From: Hugenholtzia roseola DSM 9546
GTDB lineage: Bacteria > Bacteroidota > Bacteroidia > Cytophagales > Bernardetiaceae
NCBI RefSeq assembly: GCF_000422585.1
Contig: NZ_KE383879.1
Location: 1-64,000 of the forward strand
Length of the DNA: 64,000 nt
Direction of reading: 5' to 3'
Position 1 is the stretch's first letter. Each line of letters opens with the position of its first letter. Shown here piece after piece: positions 25,234 through 34,555 of the stretch. Made by a program: the position numbers and the translations under genes. The notes below the pieces were generated by a model. It ran no database searches, was not told the DNA's origin, and saw only the letters and a program-made list of their open reading frames with translations.

Positions 25234-26646
25234 TTGACGCTAATTAAATCTATCTCTGGCATACGCGGTACGATTGGTGGAAAAGCAGGGGAAACCCTCT
25301 CGCCCGAAGACGTAGTAAAGTTTAGTGCCGCCTTTGGAACTTGGGCAAAACTAAGAGCCAATATGCAGGAGGGTTCGCCCGCTGCACCCCCTCGAATGGT
25401 AATAGGCAGAGATGCCCGCCTTTCAGGAGAAATGTATAGCCAACTGGTAGCCGTTACGCTACGCAGTTTGGGAATCGAGGTGATAGATTTGGGCTTGGCA
25501 ACTACGCCGACAGTGGAAATGGCAGTGCCTTACCATCAGGCGATAGGCGGCATTATCCTAACGGCAAGCCACAATCCCTCGAATTGGAACGCCCTTAAAT
25601 TATTGAATCAGGAGGGGGAATTTATTTCCGCCGACGAAGGGGCTGCCGTTTTAGAAATTGCAGACCAAAATCAGATACAATATGCCAAAGTAACTGCCTT
25701 TGGTGGCTATCAAGAAGATGAAAAAGCCCTCGAAAGGCATGTAGAAGCGATTTTAGCCCTACCTGCCATAGATAGGGAGGCGATTGCTGCCAAACAGTTT
25801 CGCATTGTAGTCGATGGTTGTAATTCTGTGGGCGGTTTTGCTGTGCCTTATCTTTTGGAGCGTTTGGGGGTAGAAACGATAGAGCGTGTTTTTTGTGAGC
25901 CTACGGGGGTTTTCGAGCGCAATCCCGAACCCTTGCCCGAAAACATCACCTATATTTGTTCGCGCATCAGAAGTGGCAACTTTCATTTAGGTATCGTTGT
26001 AGACCCTGATGTAGATAGGCTTTGTTTGGTCTGCGAAGATGGTACGCCCTTTGGCGAAGAATATACCTTAGTAGCCGTTGCCGATTATCTTTTGCAGAAA
26101 AAAAGTGGCAATACGGTTTCAAATCTTTCCTCTACGCGAGCTTTGGCAGAGGTTACTGAAAAAGCAGGCGGGACTTATTTCGCCTCAGCAGTGGGCGAGG
26201 TCAATGTAGTGGCAAGTATGAAAGCAAATCAGGCACTTATCGGTGGCGAAGGCAATGGCGGCGTGATTTATCCCGAATTGCATTACGGCAGAGATGCCTT
26301 AGTTGGAATTGCACTTTTTCTTTCGCACTTAGCACATTTTAAAGGCTCTGCCAATATGCTCAAAGCGCGTTATCCCGACTACCATATCTCTAAAAACAAG
26401 ATAGAATTAGATGAGGCGATGAATGTTGCTGAAATCTTGGAAAAAATTGCTGAAAAATACAAGCAACAGCAACTCATTACCCTCGATGGGGTCAAGATTA
26501 TTTTTGAGAGTGGCGAATGGGTACATCTGCGCCCTTCCAATACCGAACCTATCATTCGCATCTATGCCGAATCGAGCAGTGAATCTACTGCCGAGCATTT
26601 GGCGCGAAAAATCATGATAGACATCAAAGAAATTATTGCCTTTTAG
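25234..26646 (+). CDS. glmM: Phosphoglucosamine mutase (phosphohexomutase family)
   Basis: The 470-residue enzyme probably converts glucosamine 6-phosphate to glucosamine 1-phosphate for UDP-GlcNAc synthesis. I chose the TTG start because it gives MTLIKSISGIRGTIGGKAGE, the conserved opening of Bacteroidota homologues. The phosphoserine loop is ILTASHNPSNWNALK, the metal loop is VVDPDVDRLCLVC, the sugar loop is VGEVNVVASMKANQALIGGE and the phosphate loop is HLRPSNTEPIIRIYAESSS. The last two fit glucosamine more than mannose. It has no operon partner: the neighbours are divergent or converge on it. Confidence 0.9.
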   Translation: MTLIKSISGIRGTIGGKAGETLSPEDVVKFSAAFGTWAKLRANMQEGSPAAPPRMVIGRDARLSGEMYSQLVAVTLRSLGIEVIDLGLATTPTVEMAVPYHQAIGGIILTASHNPSNWNALKLLNQEGEFISADEGAAVLEIADQNQIQYAKVTAFGGYQEDEKALERHVEAILALPAIDREAIAAKQFRIVVDGCNSVGGFAVPYLLERLGVETIERVFCEPTGVFERNPEPLPENITYICSRIRSGNFHLGIVVDPDVDRLCLVCEDGTPFGEEYTLVAVADYLLQKKSGNTVSNLSSTRALAEVTEKAGGTYFASAVGEVNVVASMKANQALIGGEGNGGVIYPELHYGRDALVGIALFLSHLAHFKGSANMLKARYPDYHISKNKIELDEAMNVAEILEKIAEKYKQQQLITLDGVKIIFESGEWVHLRPSNTEPIIRIYAESSSESTAEHLARKIMIDIKEIIAF

Positions 26647-26714
26647 TGCCAAAAACTTCGCTTTTTGTAGCGAAAAAGACTTTCTTTGCAAGCGAGCAAA
26701 ATTCTAAAACGCAT

Positions 26715-26879
26715 CTAATAATATTAAGTTTTTTACAAAATTTTATGTTTTCGTTAAAATAAAATTCGGATTGAAGTGTATGTTGGATTTGAAAGTCCTT
26801 TTTTATTTCAATCTCACTTCGGATAAGGCAATGCCCTGTCGCTACATTTAGAAGCATCTTTTAGAACCTAACGTTATGA
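26715..26879. repeat. Inner repeat, decayed copy
   Basis: The left end reads TAATAATATTAAGTTTTTTACA and the right end TTTAGAACCTAACGTTATGA. Between them are AAAATAAAATTCGGATTGAA, TTTATTTCAATCTCACTTCGG and a decayed GGACAAGGCA palindrome, all shared with the copies at 32495 and 61370. Confidence 0.65.
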
Positions 26880-26884
26880 TACAG

Positions 26885-26920
26885 CCCCTCTCTTTGAAAT
26901 AAGGAGAGGGTTTGTTTTTT
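26885..26920 (+). terminator. Terminator downstream of glmM
   Basis: CCCTCTC pairs with GAGAGGG around a 11-nt loop, followed by TTTGTTTTTT on the plus strand. Confidence 0.7.
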
Positions 26921-26932
26921 ATTTTGAGAAAA

Positions 26933-29356
26933 TTACTTTCTCAAAAAACCATATTTATAAATTTTTGGCTCGATACTGCTTGCTAAAATTTTTAGACTTT
27001 CACGCAATTTGCTAATAAGATTGCTATAAATTTCATCTTCACTCTTATTATTCATCTTGCCCTTTGCATTTCTGCCCTGAAAATGCTCCCTGATGTCGTA
27101 AAGCGAAGCATTGACATTGCAGTTGGGTTGTGCATGATAATATTTCCAAAGTTCGCGCCCTGCCTCAAAGACGGCTTGCGCTTCGGGGGAAAAAATTAGG
27201 GGAGCAGCCCTTATTTTTTCGGGATTTAATAAACTACCGTTTCCGTTTGGTTTCAGTTTGCCTTTGATAAATTGCGTCATAAAATTGCTTTCAAACTTGG
27301 TGCGAGCATTCACCTCTTGTTCGGTAAAAGGTATCCAATGATTTGTACCTTTTTCAGAGGAAATTCTGTTTTGCCCATGAAAAAGCATAAAAGCAAGGCA
27401 ATTATTTTGAAATTCCGTATCCTTTTCCCAACCTTCATTTGGATACAAAAATTGGTCTCGGTCGTTGAGCCAAGTGGCAGCCATACAATGGCGAACGGCA
27501 AAATAGACGCAGCCTTGAAAGATATTCTCTTGGGTAAAATTCCAAAAATTAATATGCCATACGCCTTTTTCTATGGAAAGAAACAACTGGTTATTTTGCT
27601 GAAAGTCAGGCGATGGATTCCCCATGTATCCTATTCCTGTTTTCGTCTTATCGTCAAAGTCTTTTATCCATCTATTGATGTTTTGTGGTAAATTACCGTA
27701 AAAAGATTTTTCACCACTTTTTACACCTTCATTTTCTATAATATCACAAACTATTTTATCAATTTTTTCTCTTTCTGCTGTGTCCCAAATGGTAAAACCA
27801 ATAGGGAAATGACCCACGACATTATCAAAGGTATTGGCTCTAACAATAAAGCCTTTTAAAAATTTTGCTAAAAAGAAGGTTCTAAACTTAGTGAAATTTG
27901 TACCCTGTATAAATTTGAGTTTTGAAAATTGAGCTAATTTTGCGCCACTTATCTTATCGTAAATTCGCGCCATAAAAAGGGCAAAAATTTCATTCGACCC
28001 GCCATTGATTTTTTCACGATATAGTTCTCTTGTTTTATTGTCTTTGGCTACTCCTGCTTTCGGGCTTCCTGTTTTTTTAGCAGTTTTATGAGAGCCAGCC
28101 TCTACATACGGCGGATTGATATAAATTACCAACTTTTTTCTTTTTTCGGGGTCGTTGATGATATTTTGTAGTGGCTTTGGTAATTTTGAAAAATCATCAT
28201 TTAAAAAATCAAATTGAAAAACATGGTCTTCTAATAAGTTCGCGCCGTTTTTGATGCGGTCGTGCATAACATCTACGTCCTGCCTATCTAAGGTAGAAGC
28301 AAAGATGTGGTATTTATTAGTCAAACCATTTAATAAATTTCCTGTACCTGCGGCACAATCCCACACATAATACTCATCTTGCCAATCCTGACCTAAAACT
28401 TCGGTGAGGTACTTTTGTGAAAGCTCGACCCAGATTTGAGGGGTGAAAAAACTGCCCTTTCGCTCCCTAACGTCCTGCGGCACAAGCAAATCTCTTCGCT
28501 CCACAATGTAATCCCAATATTCCTCTTTGGGCGGACGCTCATATTTATTCCAAAATTGTGTGTGCGCCACTTGTTTGTCATTAAAACCCGTCTTGTTGGA
28601 ATTGAAAAATCCCATTTCATTTATCTTTCGGTCAAATTCATAGTATTCTTTTTTGAGCAAAACATACAGTTTATCTTTTAGGGTCTCATTTTCGGCTGAA
28701 AGCAAGTCGGCTAAGTAAAAATCGCCGTCGATGATGCCATGTTTTTTGGCAACTTCCCAATTTGCCGCAATCGTAGGCTTTACACTTTCCAACCATTTAT
28801 TGTAAATAACCAAGAAATTATTTTTATCAATGCGCGTTTTTGTCAGACCAAACTTGCCTACTACAAAATTTTCTTTGATAAATATTTGCAGTTCTTTGTT
28901 GTCTTCTTCATAAAAAAAGAGCAAGGCTTTTTGGTCAATCGTCGTCTTTACTTTTTCTAAAAGGCGTTTAAACTCTTTGGTTTCGTAGTTTGAAGGCGTT
29001 ACATTCCAATTAAAATCATTGATGTAGAAAAACTCTTGAATGTCATTATAGGGTAAAAATGCGATTTTTTCACCATCAAAAGCACCCAAAAAAGAAGGCG
29101 GTAGGAATTTGTCGAAAGTCCGCGCCTTTCCAATCGTAAGGACAAGCTGCACGATAGATTTGTAAATATCCGACGCGCCCTTCTTGGCTTCTGCCCAAAG
29201 TAAAGACTCCTGCTCATACATTTCCAATTGGCTTTGATGCTTTGCGACACAAAAATCGACGTTGCCGATAATTTTGGTGCAATCGTAGAGCCAAAAATAG
29301 TCTTGGGCTACTTTATTTTTGAGTTCTTCTTCTCTGATGTTCTGATATTTCATCAT
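26933..29356 (-). CDS. Fused restriction-modification enzyme (Type IIG-like N6-adenine methyltransferase)
   Basis: Taking the start MMKYQNIREEELKNKVAQDY gives 807 residues. The central part is an N6-adenine DNA methyltransferase: GSFFTPQIWVELSQKYL, the AdoMet-binding motif WDCAAGTGNLLNG (about 332-344) and the catalytic NPPY (about 414-417). The N-terminal 100 residues carry NVDF and, 22 residues on, WAEAKKG. This matches a D...E-x-K arrangement of a PD-(D/E)xK nuclease. A C-terminal part (about 560-807) probably contains the target-recognition domain. One chain that cuts and methylates fits a Type IIG system. It stands alone between housekeeping genes and is AT-rich, which suggests transfer. 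A methyltransferase without nuclease activity is the alternative. Confidence 0.8.
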   Translation of the reverse strand: MMKYQNIREEELKNKVAQDYFWLYDCTKIIGNVDFCVAKHQSQLEMYEQESLLWAEAKKGASDIYKSIVQLVLTIGKARTFDKFLPPSFLGAFDGEKIAFLPYNDIQEFFYINDFNWNVTPSNYETKEFKRLLEKVKTTIDQKALLFFYEEDNKELQIFIKENFVVGKFGLTKTRIDKNNFLVIYNKWLESVKPTIAANWEVAKKHGIIDGDFYLADLLSAENETLKDKLYVLLKKEYYEFDRKINEMGFFNSNKTGFNDKQVAHTQFWNKYERPPKEEYWDYIVERRDLLVPQDVRERKGSFFTPQIWVELSQKYLTEVLGQDWQDEYYVWDCAAGTGNLLNGLTNKYHIFASTLDRQDVDVMHDRIKNGANLLEDHVFQFDFLNDDFSKLPKPLQNIINDPEKRKKLVIYINPPYVEAGSHKTAKKTGSPKAGVAKDNKTRELYREKINGGSNEIFALFMARIYDKISGAKLAQFSKLKFIQGTNFTKFRTFFLAKFLKGFIVRANTFDNVVGHFPIGFTIWDTAEREKIDKIVCDIIENEGVKSGEKSFYGNLPQNINRWIKDFDDKTKTGIGYMGNPSPDFQQNNQLFLSIEKGVWHINFWNFTQENIFQGCVYFAVRHCMAATWLNDRDQFLYPNEGWEKDTEFQNNCLAFMLFHGQNRISSEKGTNHWIPFTEQEVNARTKFESNFMTQFIKGKLKPNGNGSLLNPEKIRAAPLIFSPEAQAVFEAGRELWKYYHAQPNCNVNASLYDIREHFQGRNAKGKMNNKSEDEIYSNLISKLRESLKILASSIEPKIYKYGFLRK

Positions 29357-29398
29357 TTTTGATATGCGTCTTTGGGTAGAAATAGCCTTGTTGCTGTG

Positions 29399-29406
29399 CA
29401 AATTTA
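29399..29406 (-). promoter_or_regulatory. -7 box TAAATTTG before the restriction-modification gene
   Basis: It matches TAnnTTTG on the minus strand and overlaps an in-frame ATG at 29401. This supports the internal start at 29356. Confidence 0.4.
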
Positions 29407-29474
29407 CTAAAAATCAGTCAAAAGAAAAAACATCTTAGAAACAAAAAGCTATGAGGGGTTTGTGCCTAAATCAC

Positions 29475-29513
29475 AAAAAACCGCCACCGAATTGAGTAGA
29501 TTTTGGTGGCGGC
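29475..29513 (-). terminator. Terminator of carB
   Basis: On the minus strand CCGCCACC pairs with GGTGGCGG across an AT-rich loop, followed by TTTTTTGTG. It begins about 11 bp after the carB stop. Confidence 0.88.
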
Positions 29514-29523
29514 GGCTTCTATA

Positions 29524-32340
29524 TTATCGGCTCAAATACAAGTTTCTTTGTTTGTAGATGTCCCTAAAAAATGGGTCTTTGAGGTCTTTGATAAATTGTA
29601 TCGCCTCGCCCGTAGATTTCATTTCGGGACCTAATTCCTTATTGACGTTGGGGAACTTATCAAAAGAGAAAACAGGGATTTTGATAGCATAGCCCTCTTT
29701 GGTAGGATTAAAGGGTAACGCTGCTAATTTTTTATAGCCAAGCATGACCCACGTAGCCCATTTGACATACGGCTCTTGGTAGGCTTTGCAAATAAAAGGT
29801 ACGGTACGCGAAGCGCGAGGATTTGCCTCAATGACATAGACTTTTCCATCTTTGATGGCATATTGCACGTTGAGCAAACCTCTTGTATGCAAGGCAAGGG
29901 CAATTTTTTTGGTGTATTCTTCTATGGTCTGGATAATTTCTTGGGGCAGGTCGAAGGTAGGCAAAACGGCGTAAGAATCGCCCGAATGAATACCCGCAGG
30001 CTCGATGTGTTCCATGATGCCTATGATTTTTACCATTTCGCCATCACAAATAGCATCTGCCTCTGCCTCTATCGCACCCGAAAGAAACTCATCTATCAAG
30101 ACCGAACCCTCGCCCATCTCTTTGAAGATATTAACGACATGCTGCTCCAATTCCTGCTCATTGATGACAATTTTCATATTCTGTCCGCCCAAAACATAAG
30201 AAGGACGCACCAAGAGCGGAAAATTCAAGTCCTTTGCCAAATCTAAGGCTTCTTCGGCGTTCTTTATCGCAAAATAGCGCGGATAGGGAATGTCGTTTTC
30301 TTTGAGCAAATCTGAAAAACGCCCTCTATCTTCGGCAAGGTCTAAGGCTTCGTAGCTTGTGCCAATGATGGGAATGTTGTAGCGATTGAGCTTTTCGGCT
30401 AACTTCAACGCCGTCTGTCCGCCCAACTGCACGATAACACCTTCGGGTTTTTCGTGTTGGATAATATCGTAGAGATGTTCCCAAAAGATAGGCTCAAAAT
30501 ATAGTTTATCTGCAATATCAAAATCAGTAGAAACCGTTTCGGGATTGCAATTTATCATGATGGTTTCATAACCTGCTTCTTTTGCCGCCAAAATGCCATG
30601 CACACAACTATAATCAAACTCTATCCCTTGTCCGATACGATTAGGACCCGAACCCAAGACAATGATTTTCTTTTTATCGCTACAAGTCGATTCATTTTCT
30701 TGTTCGAAGGTAGAATAATAGTAAGGCGTTTTGGCTTCAAATTCGGCAGCACAGGTATCCACTACCTTCCAGACGCGCTTAATGCCCATTTCTTCGCGCT
30801 TTTTATAGACCTCGCTTTCAAGGCAGCGCAGAAGGTGGGCTAATTGTCTATCGGCATAGCCGCGCTTTTTGGCGGCTAAAAGCAATTCGTTTGTGATATT
30901 GTGAATGGTATGTTTTTCTATTTCATTTTCTAAAAATACCATTTCTTCAATTTGATGCAAAAACCAAGGGTCTATTTTGGTCAAATCTTGAATCCTTTTA
31001 AAAGGAATCCCCAACTTCATGGCATCATAGATACGAAAGAGCCTATCCCATGAAGGAACTTTGAGTTTTTGGTGGATTTGCTCTTGGTCGCGCAATTCTT
31101 TGCCATCTGCACCCAGACCGTTGCGGCGAATTTCTAAGGACTGACAGGCTTTTTGCAGGGCTTCCTGAAAATTTCTACCAATACCCATTGCCTCACCTAC
31201 CGATTTCATCTGAAAACCCAAGCGCGTATCTGCGCCTTTGAATTTATCAAAGTTCCAGCGCGGAATTTTGACAATGACATAATCCAGCGAAGGCTCGAAA
31301 AAGGCAGAGGTTGTGCCTGTAATGGCGTTGGGTAGCTCATCTAAATTGTAGCCTATGGCTAATTTAGCGGCGATTTTAGCGATAGGGTAGCCCGTTGCTT
31401 TCGAAGCCAACGCCGAAGAGCGCGACACACGAGGGTTGATTTCTATGCCTATAATTTCGTCATCATTGGCAGGATTGACGGAAAACTGCACATTACAGCC
31501 CCCTGCAAAAGAGCCAATACTATTCATCATCAAAATGGCAAGGTCGCGCATCTTTTGATAAGTCGTATCGGCAAGGGTCATGGCAGGTGCGACGGTGATA
31601 GAATCGCCTGTATGCACCCCCATGGGGTCAAAATTCTCTATCGAACAAATGATAATGACGTTGCCTGCATTGTCGCGCAGAAGTTCTAATTCGTACTCTT
31701 TCCAACCCAAAACAGACTGCTCTACCAAAACTTCGTGTATGGGCGAAAGGTGCAGACCGCGCGAAAGGGCTTCATCAAATTCTTCGGGGTCTTGTACCAC
31801 ACTGCCGCCTGTGCCGCCTAAGGTAAAAGAGGGGCGAATGACCAGCGGAAAGCCTATTTCTTGGGCTATCTTTTTGCCTTCTAAAAATGAGCGTGCTACC
31901 TGCCCTTTGGCTACCTGCACGCCGATACGTTCCATGCACTGCTTAAACTTGTCGCGGTCTTCCGTCGTTTCGATGGCGTGCAAATCTACCCCAATGATGC
32001 GCACGTTGTACTTTTCCCACAGCCCTCGCTCATGGCAGGCGATAGCTAAATTTAATGCCGTCTGACCGCCCATAGTCGGCAAGACGGCATCAATGTCCTG
32101 TTCCTGTAAGATTTTTTCTATCGATTCGGGCGTGAGCGGTTGCAAATAGACGTGGTCGGCATTGAGGGGGTCGGTCATGATGGTGGCGGGGTTCGAATTG
32201 ATGAGCGAAACCTGTATGCCTTCTTCACGCAGCGAACGCGCTGCCTGTGAGCCAGAATAGTCAAATTCGCAAGCCTGTCCGATAATGATGGGACCGCTGC
32301 CAATGATAAGAATATGCTTGATGTCGTTATTTTTGGGCAT
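29524..32340 (-). CDS. carB: Carbamoyl-phosphate synthase large chain lacking the C-terminal regulatory domain
   Basis: The start [20 protein letters not shown] follows a -7 box and gives 938 residues. Two homologous ATP-grasp synthetase halves are present: [19 protein letters not shown] opens the first and [16 protein letters not shown] the second. They form carboxyphosphate and carbamate and finally carbamoyl phosphate for arginine and pyrimidine synthesis. The protein ends at [20 protein letters not shown], just after the second half. The MGS-like domain of about 130 residues that binds UMP and ornithine in enterobacterial CarB is missing. The stop is followed directly by a strong terminator, so this is a natural end. 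The small chain carA is not in the window. Confidence 0.93.
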   Translation of the reverse strand: MPKNNDIKHILIIGSGPIIIGQACEFDYSGSQAARSLREEGIQVSLINSNPATIMTDPLNADHVYLQPLTPESIEKILQEQDIDAVLPTMGGQTALNLAIACHERGLWEKYNVRIIGVDLHAIETTEDRDKFKQCMERIGVQVAKGQVARSFLEGKKIAQEIGFPLVIRPSFTLGGTGGSVVQDPEEFDEALSRGLHLSPIHEVLVEQSVLGWKEYELELLRDNAGNVIIICSIENFDPMGVHTGDSITVAPAMTLADTTYQKMRDLAILMMNSIGSFAGGCNVQFSVNPANDDEIIGIEINPRVSRSSALASKATGYPIAKIAAKLAIGYNLDELPNAITGTTSAFFEPSLDYVIVKIPRWNFDKFKGADTRLGFQMKSVGEAMGIGRNFQEALQKACQSLEIRRNGLGADGKELRDQEQIHQKLKVPSWDRLFRIYDAMKLGIPFKRIQDLTKIDPWFLHQIEEMVFLENEIEKHTIHNITNELLLAAKKRGYADRQLAHLLRCLESEVYKKREEMGIKRVWKVVDTCAAEFEAKTPYYYSTFEQENESTCSDKKKIIVLGSGPNRIGQGIEFDYSCVHGILAAKEAGYETIMINCNPETVSTDFDIADKLYFEPIFWEHLYDIIQHEKPEGVIVQLGGQTALKLAEKLNRYNIPIIGTSYEALDLAEDRGRFSDLLKENDIPYPRYFAIKNAEEALDLAKDLNFPLLVRPSYVLGGQNMKIVINEQELEQHVVNIFKEMGEGSVLIDEFLSGAIEAEADAICDGEMVKIIGIMEHIEPAGIHSGDSYAVLPTFDLPQEIIQTIEEYTKKIALALHTRGLLNVQYAIKDGKVYVIEANPRASRTVPFICKAYQEPYVKWATWVMLGYKKLAALPFNPTKEGYAIKIPVFSFDKFPNVNKELGPEMKSTGEAIQFIKDLKDPFFRDIYKQRNLYLSR

Positions 32341-32366
32341 GGGAGTTGAGTTTCTTGTTCGAGGTA

Positions 32367-32374
32367 CAAAGGTA
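32367..32374 (-). promoter_or_regulatory. -7 box TACCTTTG for carB
   Basis: It lies on the minus strand 27 bp before the start chosen here and rules out the longer reading frame. Confidence 0.6.
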
Positions 32375-32494
32375 GGAAAAAACGTGTATTCTCGAACTGC
32401 CAAAGTGCCTACTTGCCCTACTTAATCCCTTTTGTTGGGTAGGAACTGCTTGCGACTTATTTTTTCTCAAATTCAGAAATTGCCCCCAAAAAAA

Positions 32495-32664
32495 CAATGC
32501 TATTAAGTGGTGCAAAAAGCCTTGTCTTCTCACATTGAAAACAAAATAAAATTTGGATTGAATCCTATTTTTAGGTCTGCCCCCTTTTCTATTTCAATCT
32601 CACTTCGGACAAGGCAGTGCCTTGTCCCTACATTTGTGCCTGATTTTGAGAACCTAACAGCAGT
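32495..32664. repeat. Inner repeat, nearly full length
   Basis: The ends are CAATGCTATTAAGTGGTGCA and TTGAGAACCTAACAGCAGT, a decayed inverted pair. The inside has AACAAAATAAAATTTGGATTG, TATTTCAATCTCACTTCGG and the GGACAAGGCA palindrome. The 377-bp gap between carB and the next gene holds little else. Confidence 0.7.
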
Positions 32665-32717
32665 ACCAGCTCCTATAAAAAATTAGTTTATTTTATTATA
32701 CTTATTAAAAACTTGCG

Positions 32718-33161
32718 TCAGACTGCCTTTTGTTTAGACAAAGCAATAGCAACTTTAATGGCTTCGAGGTCGGGGCTATCCGAAGGCTCGAAAAAGTTGT
32801 CCGCATTAGGTAGGTAGTTTGCGGGTAGTTGTTGTAGTTCATAGGCTTGGTAGTCATAGAAAGATTCGTTTCCTCTGCTAATATCTACAACATAAATTTT
32901 ATCAAGGTTTCGATTTTTAAAAAGCTCTAAGTGTGATATTTTTTTGTCTAAAAAATCAGAAATAGACTGAATAGAAACGCGATAAATAAGCCATCTATTG
33001 GCATCTTGACTACTATCTACCCAATCGAAGAGATAAAAATGTACGCCGCCTTTTTCTTTGAACAAACTTAGCAACGGTCCTTCAAAATACAAAAGATTGC
33101 CAACTCTTCTCAAATGAAAAAGTTCATAAATACTGTGGGGGATAATTCTCAAATGTTCCAT
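32718..33161 (-). CDS. Unknown protein, DUF6575-like, overlapping the preceding gene
   Basis: This 147-residue soluble protein opens with EHLRIIPHSIYELFHLRRVG and NLLYFEGPLLSLFKEKGG. It then has YLFDWVDSSQDANRWLIYRV and LDKIYVVDISRG. The pattern of a damaged-looking leader, a W-L-Y-x-x-V core and a later V-x-D-I recalls DUF6575 proteins, but I am not sure. The start lies 38 bp inside the end of the gene at 33124-33609, so translation is probably coupled. No signal peptide is present. The C-terminus is helical (PDLEAIKVAIALSKQKAV). Confidence 0.6.
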   Translation of the reverse strand: MEHLRIIPHSIYELFHLRRVGNLLYFEGPLLSLFKEKGGVHFYLFDWVDSSQDANRWLIYRVSIQSISDFLDKKISHLELFKNRNLDKIYVVDISRGNESFYDYQAYELQQLPANYLPNADNFFEPSDSPDLEAIKVAIALSKQKAV

Positions 33162-33609
33162 CTTGTTTAAAAATAGTGTAGGTTTCTAAAACTTTTTTTT
33201 CTAATTCCGCATTTTCATACTCATGAAACGTAAAATGTCCGTAATCGTTGGCAGTATCTGACAGCCCATCTTCTTTTTCCAACCTTAGAAAGGCAATACT
33301 TGTCCCTTTATCAATTTTGAATTGTTCCCTTTGATGGGGTCTAAGTTTGTGATAGATTTTTTGATACCTCGAAGCAGCATTTGACAAAGTATCGAATAGC
33401 GAAAGTCCGTAACCCGAACACATTTTATCGGAATCATCTAAAATGCGAGGTGGCGGCTCTGAAATAACATGAATGGGCAGAAAATCATTCAAAGTTATGG
33501 GTATCTTCACCCAGCGGTATGCGATTTTGTCCGTTTCTGCAAAATTAGCAGCAGGACAATCTTGCCACTTTTGTAGATATTGTGCATATTTGAGTTTTTT
33601 ATCTTTCAT
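33124..33609 (-). CDS. Unknown protein, first gene of an overlapping pair
   Basis: I do not recognise this 161-residue protein. It opens MKDKKLKYAQYLQKWQDCPA and has a proline-rich stretch (HVISEPPPRILDDSDKMCSG) followed by a helical region (LSLFDTLSNAASRYQKIYHK) and a mixed end. It lacks a signal peptide. It overlaps its downstream partner by 38 bp. Overlapping small gene pairs in accessory DNA are often toxin-antitoxin or effector-immunity systems, but nothing in the sequence proves that here. Confidence 0.6.
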   Translation of the reverse strand: MKDKKLKYAQYLQKWQDCPAANFAETDKIAYRWVKIPITLNDFLPIHVISEPPPRILDDSDKMCSGYGLSLFDTLSNAASRYQKIYHKLRPHQREQFKIDKGTSIAFLRLEKEDGLSDTANDYGHFTFHEYENAELEKKVLETYTIFKQDGTFENYPPQYL

Positions 33610-33662
33610 TTATTTTAATGAATTTATGGTATGATAAAACAACTTTTCTGACCAAACATTCT

Positions 33663-34316
33663 CTAAAAAGCCGCCCAATACACACTTCCAAAACAGAGGC
33701 TAAAACCCAAAAGCGCACCCAACCAGACTTCTACGGGGCGATGCGCCTGCAAATAAAGGCGAGCCGTCATGAGCAAGCCCAATAAAAAAAGTAGGAAACT
33801 TATCCAGTATATTAAATTTAAGAGGGGAAATTGTATTTGAAATGCCATCACAACACCCAAAACGCCTGAAAGTCCGATGGCATGCGCACTTATTTTGAAA
33901 CACAAGGTAATAAGCGTTAGGGCAATTACTGAAAAAGTGATGCCGAACATAATCGCAACCAAACGCAAATCCATTTCTATACGAAGCAGAAAATAGGCAG
34001 TAAGGCTATAAAAAATACAACTTAGCACAAAAGGCAAATGCCTTTCCTGACGCTTGCGCATATCCAAAGTGCTGATGAAGCCACCGCGCCAAAGGCTTAG
34101 AATCGAAAGGGCGGGCATTAGGAAAGTACCCAAAAAAATCATACCCAGTCGCTGCCAATATTCTACCTGAAAAAAAGAGGCTTGATAGATAAAAAAATAA
34201 GTGATAAAATACGCCAACGTAGGCATCAGAGCAGGGTGCAAACAGATAGAAGCAGACTGCGCCAGACTACGAAGCAAAAGTTTGGGTAGGAACTTGGCGG
34301 AAGACTCTTGCACCAT
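33663..34316 (-). CDS. PAP2-like membrane phosphatase family protein
   Basis: This 217-residue protein has six hydrophobic segments. Two late motifs resemble PAP2/phosphatidylglycerophosphatase B-like enzymes: KISAHAIGLSGVLG (compare the S-x-H motif) and ARLYLQAHRPVEVWLGALLG (compare R-x5-H-x3-D/E). The first motif (K-x6-R-P) is weak: LDMRKRQERHLPFV. If active, it would remove phosphate from lipid phosphates at the outer face of the inner membrane. The acid residue after the second His is Glu, so activity is uncertain. Confidence 0.65.
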   Translation of the reverse strand: MVQESSAKFLPKLLLRSLAQSASICLHPALMPTLAYFITYFFIYQASFFQVEYWQRLGMIFLGTFLMPALSILSLWRGGFISTLDMRKRQERHLPFVLSCIFYSLTAYFLLRIEMDLRLVAIMFGITFSVIALTLITLCFKISAHAIGLSGVLGVVMAFQIQFPLLNLIYWISFLLFLLGLLMTARLYLQAHRPVEVWLGALLGFSLCFGSVYWAAF

Positions 34317-34344
34317 TTTTTAAATAGTAGTTTATAGATATAAC

Positions 34345-34545
34345 CGTCGACTGTGTTTAATTGCACCCCAAACCTAAGCAAGGTTGAGTTTTAGAAACCG
34401 TTTTTCAGGGTAGAAAAAAAGGCATTGCCTTGTCTAAATTTTGATTGAAAAGAGAGGATTTGCAGACCCAAAACAGGAAAAACCAAATTCTATTCTGTTC
34501 TCAATTCGAAAACAAGGCAATTTTTAGAAATTAGCACCAGAAGGG
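34345..34545. repeat. Strongly decayed composite repeat
   Basis: The words TTGCACCCCAAACC, GGCATTGCCTTGTC, TTTTGATTGAAA, CAATTCGAAAACAA and TTTTTAGAAATTAG occur in the order of the composite outer-inner repeat but with many changes. Nothing else is visible between the PAP2-like gene and metG. Confidence 0.4.
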
Positions 34546-34555
34546 CAAGGGACTG

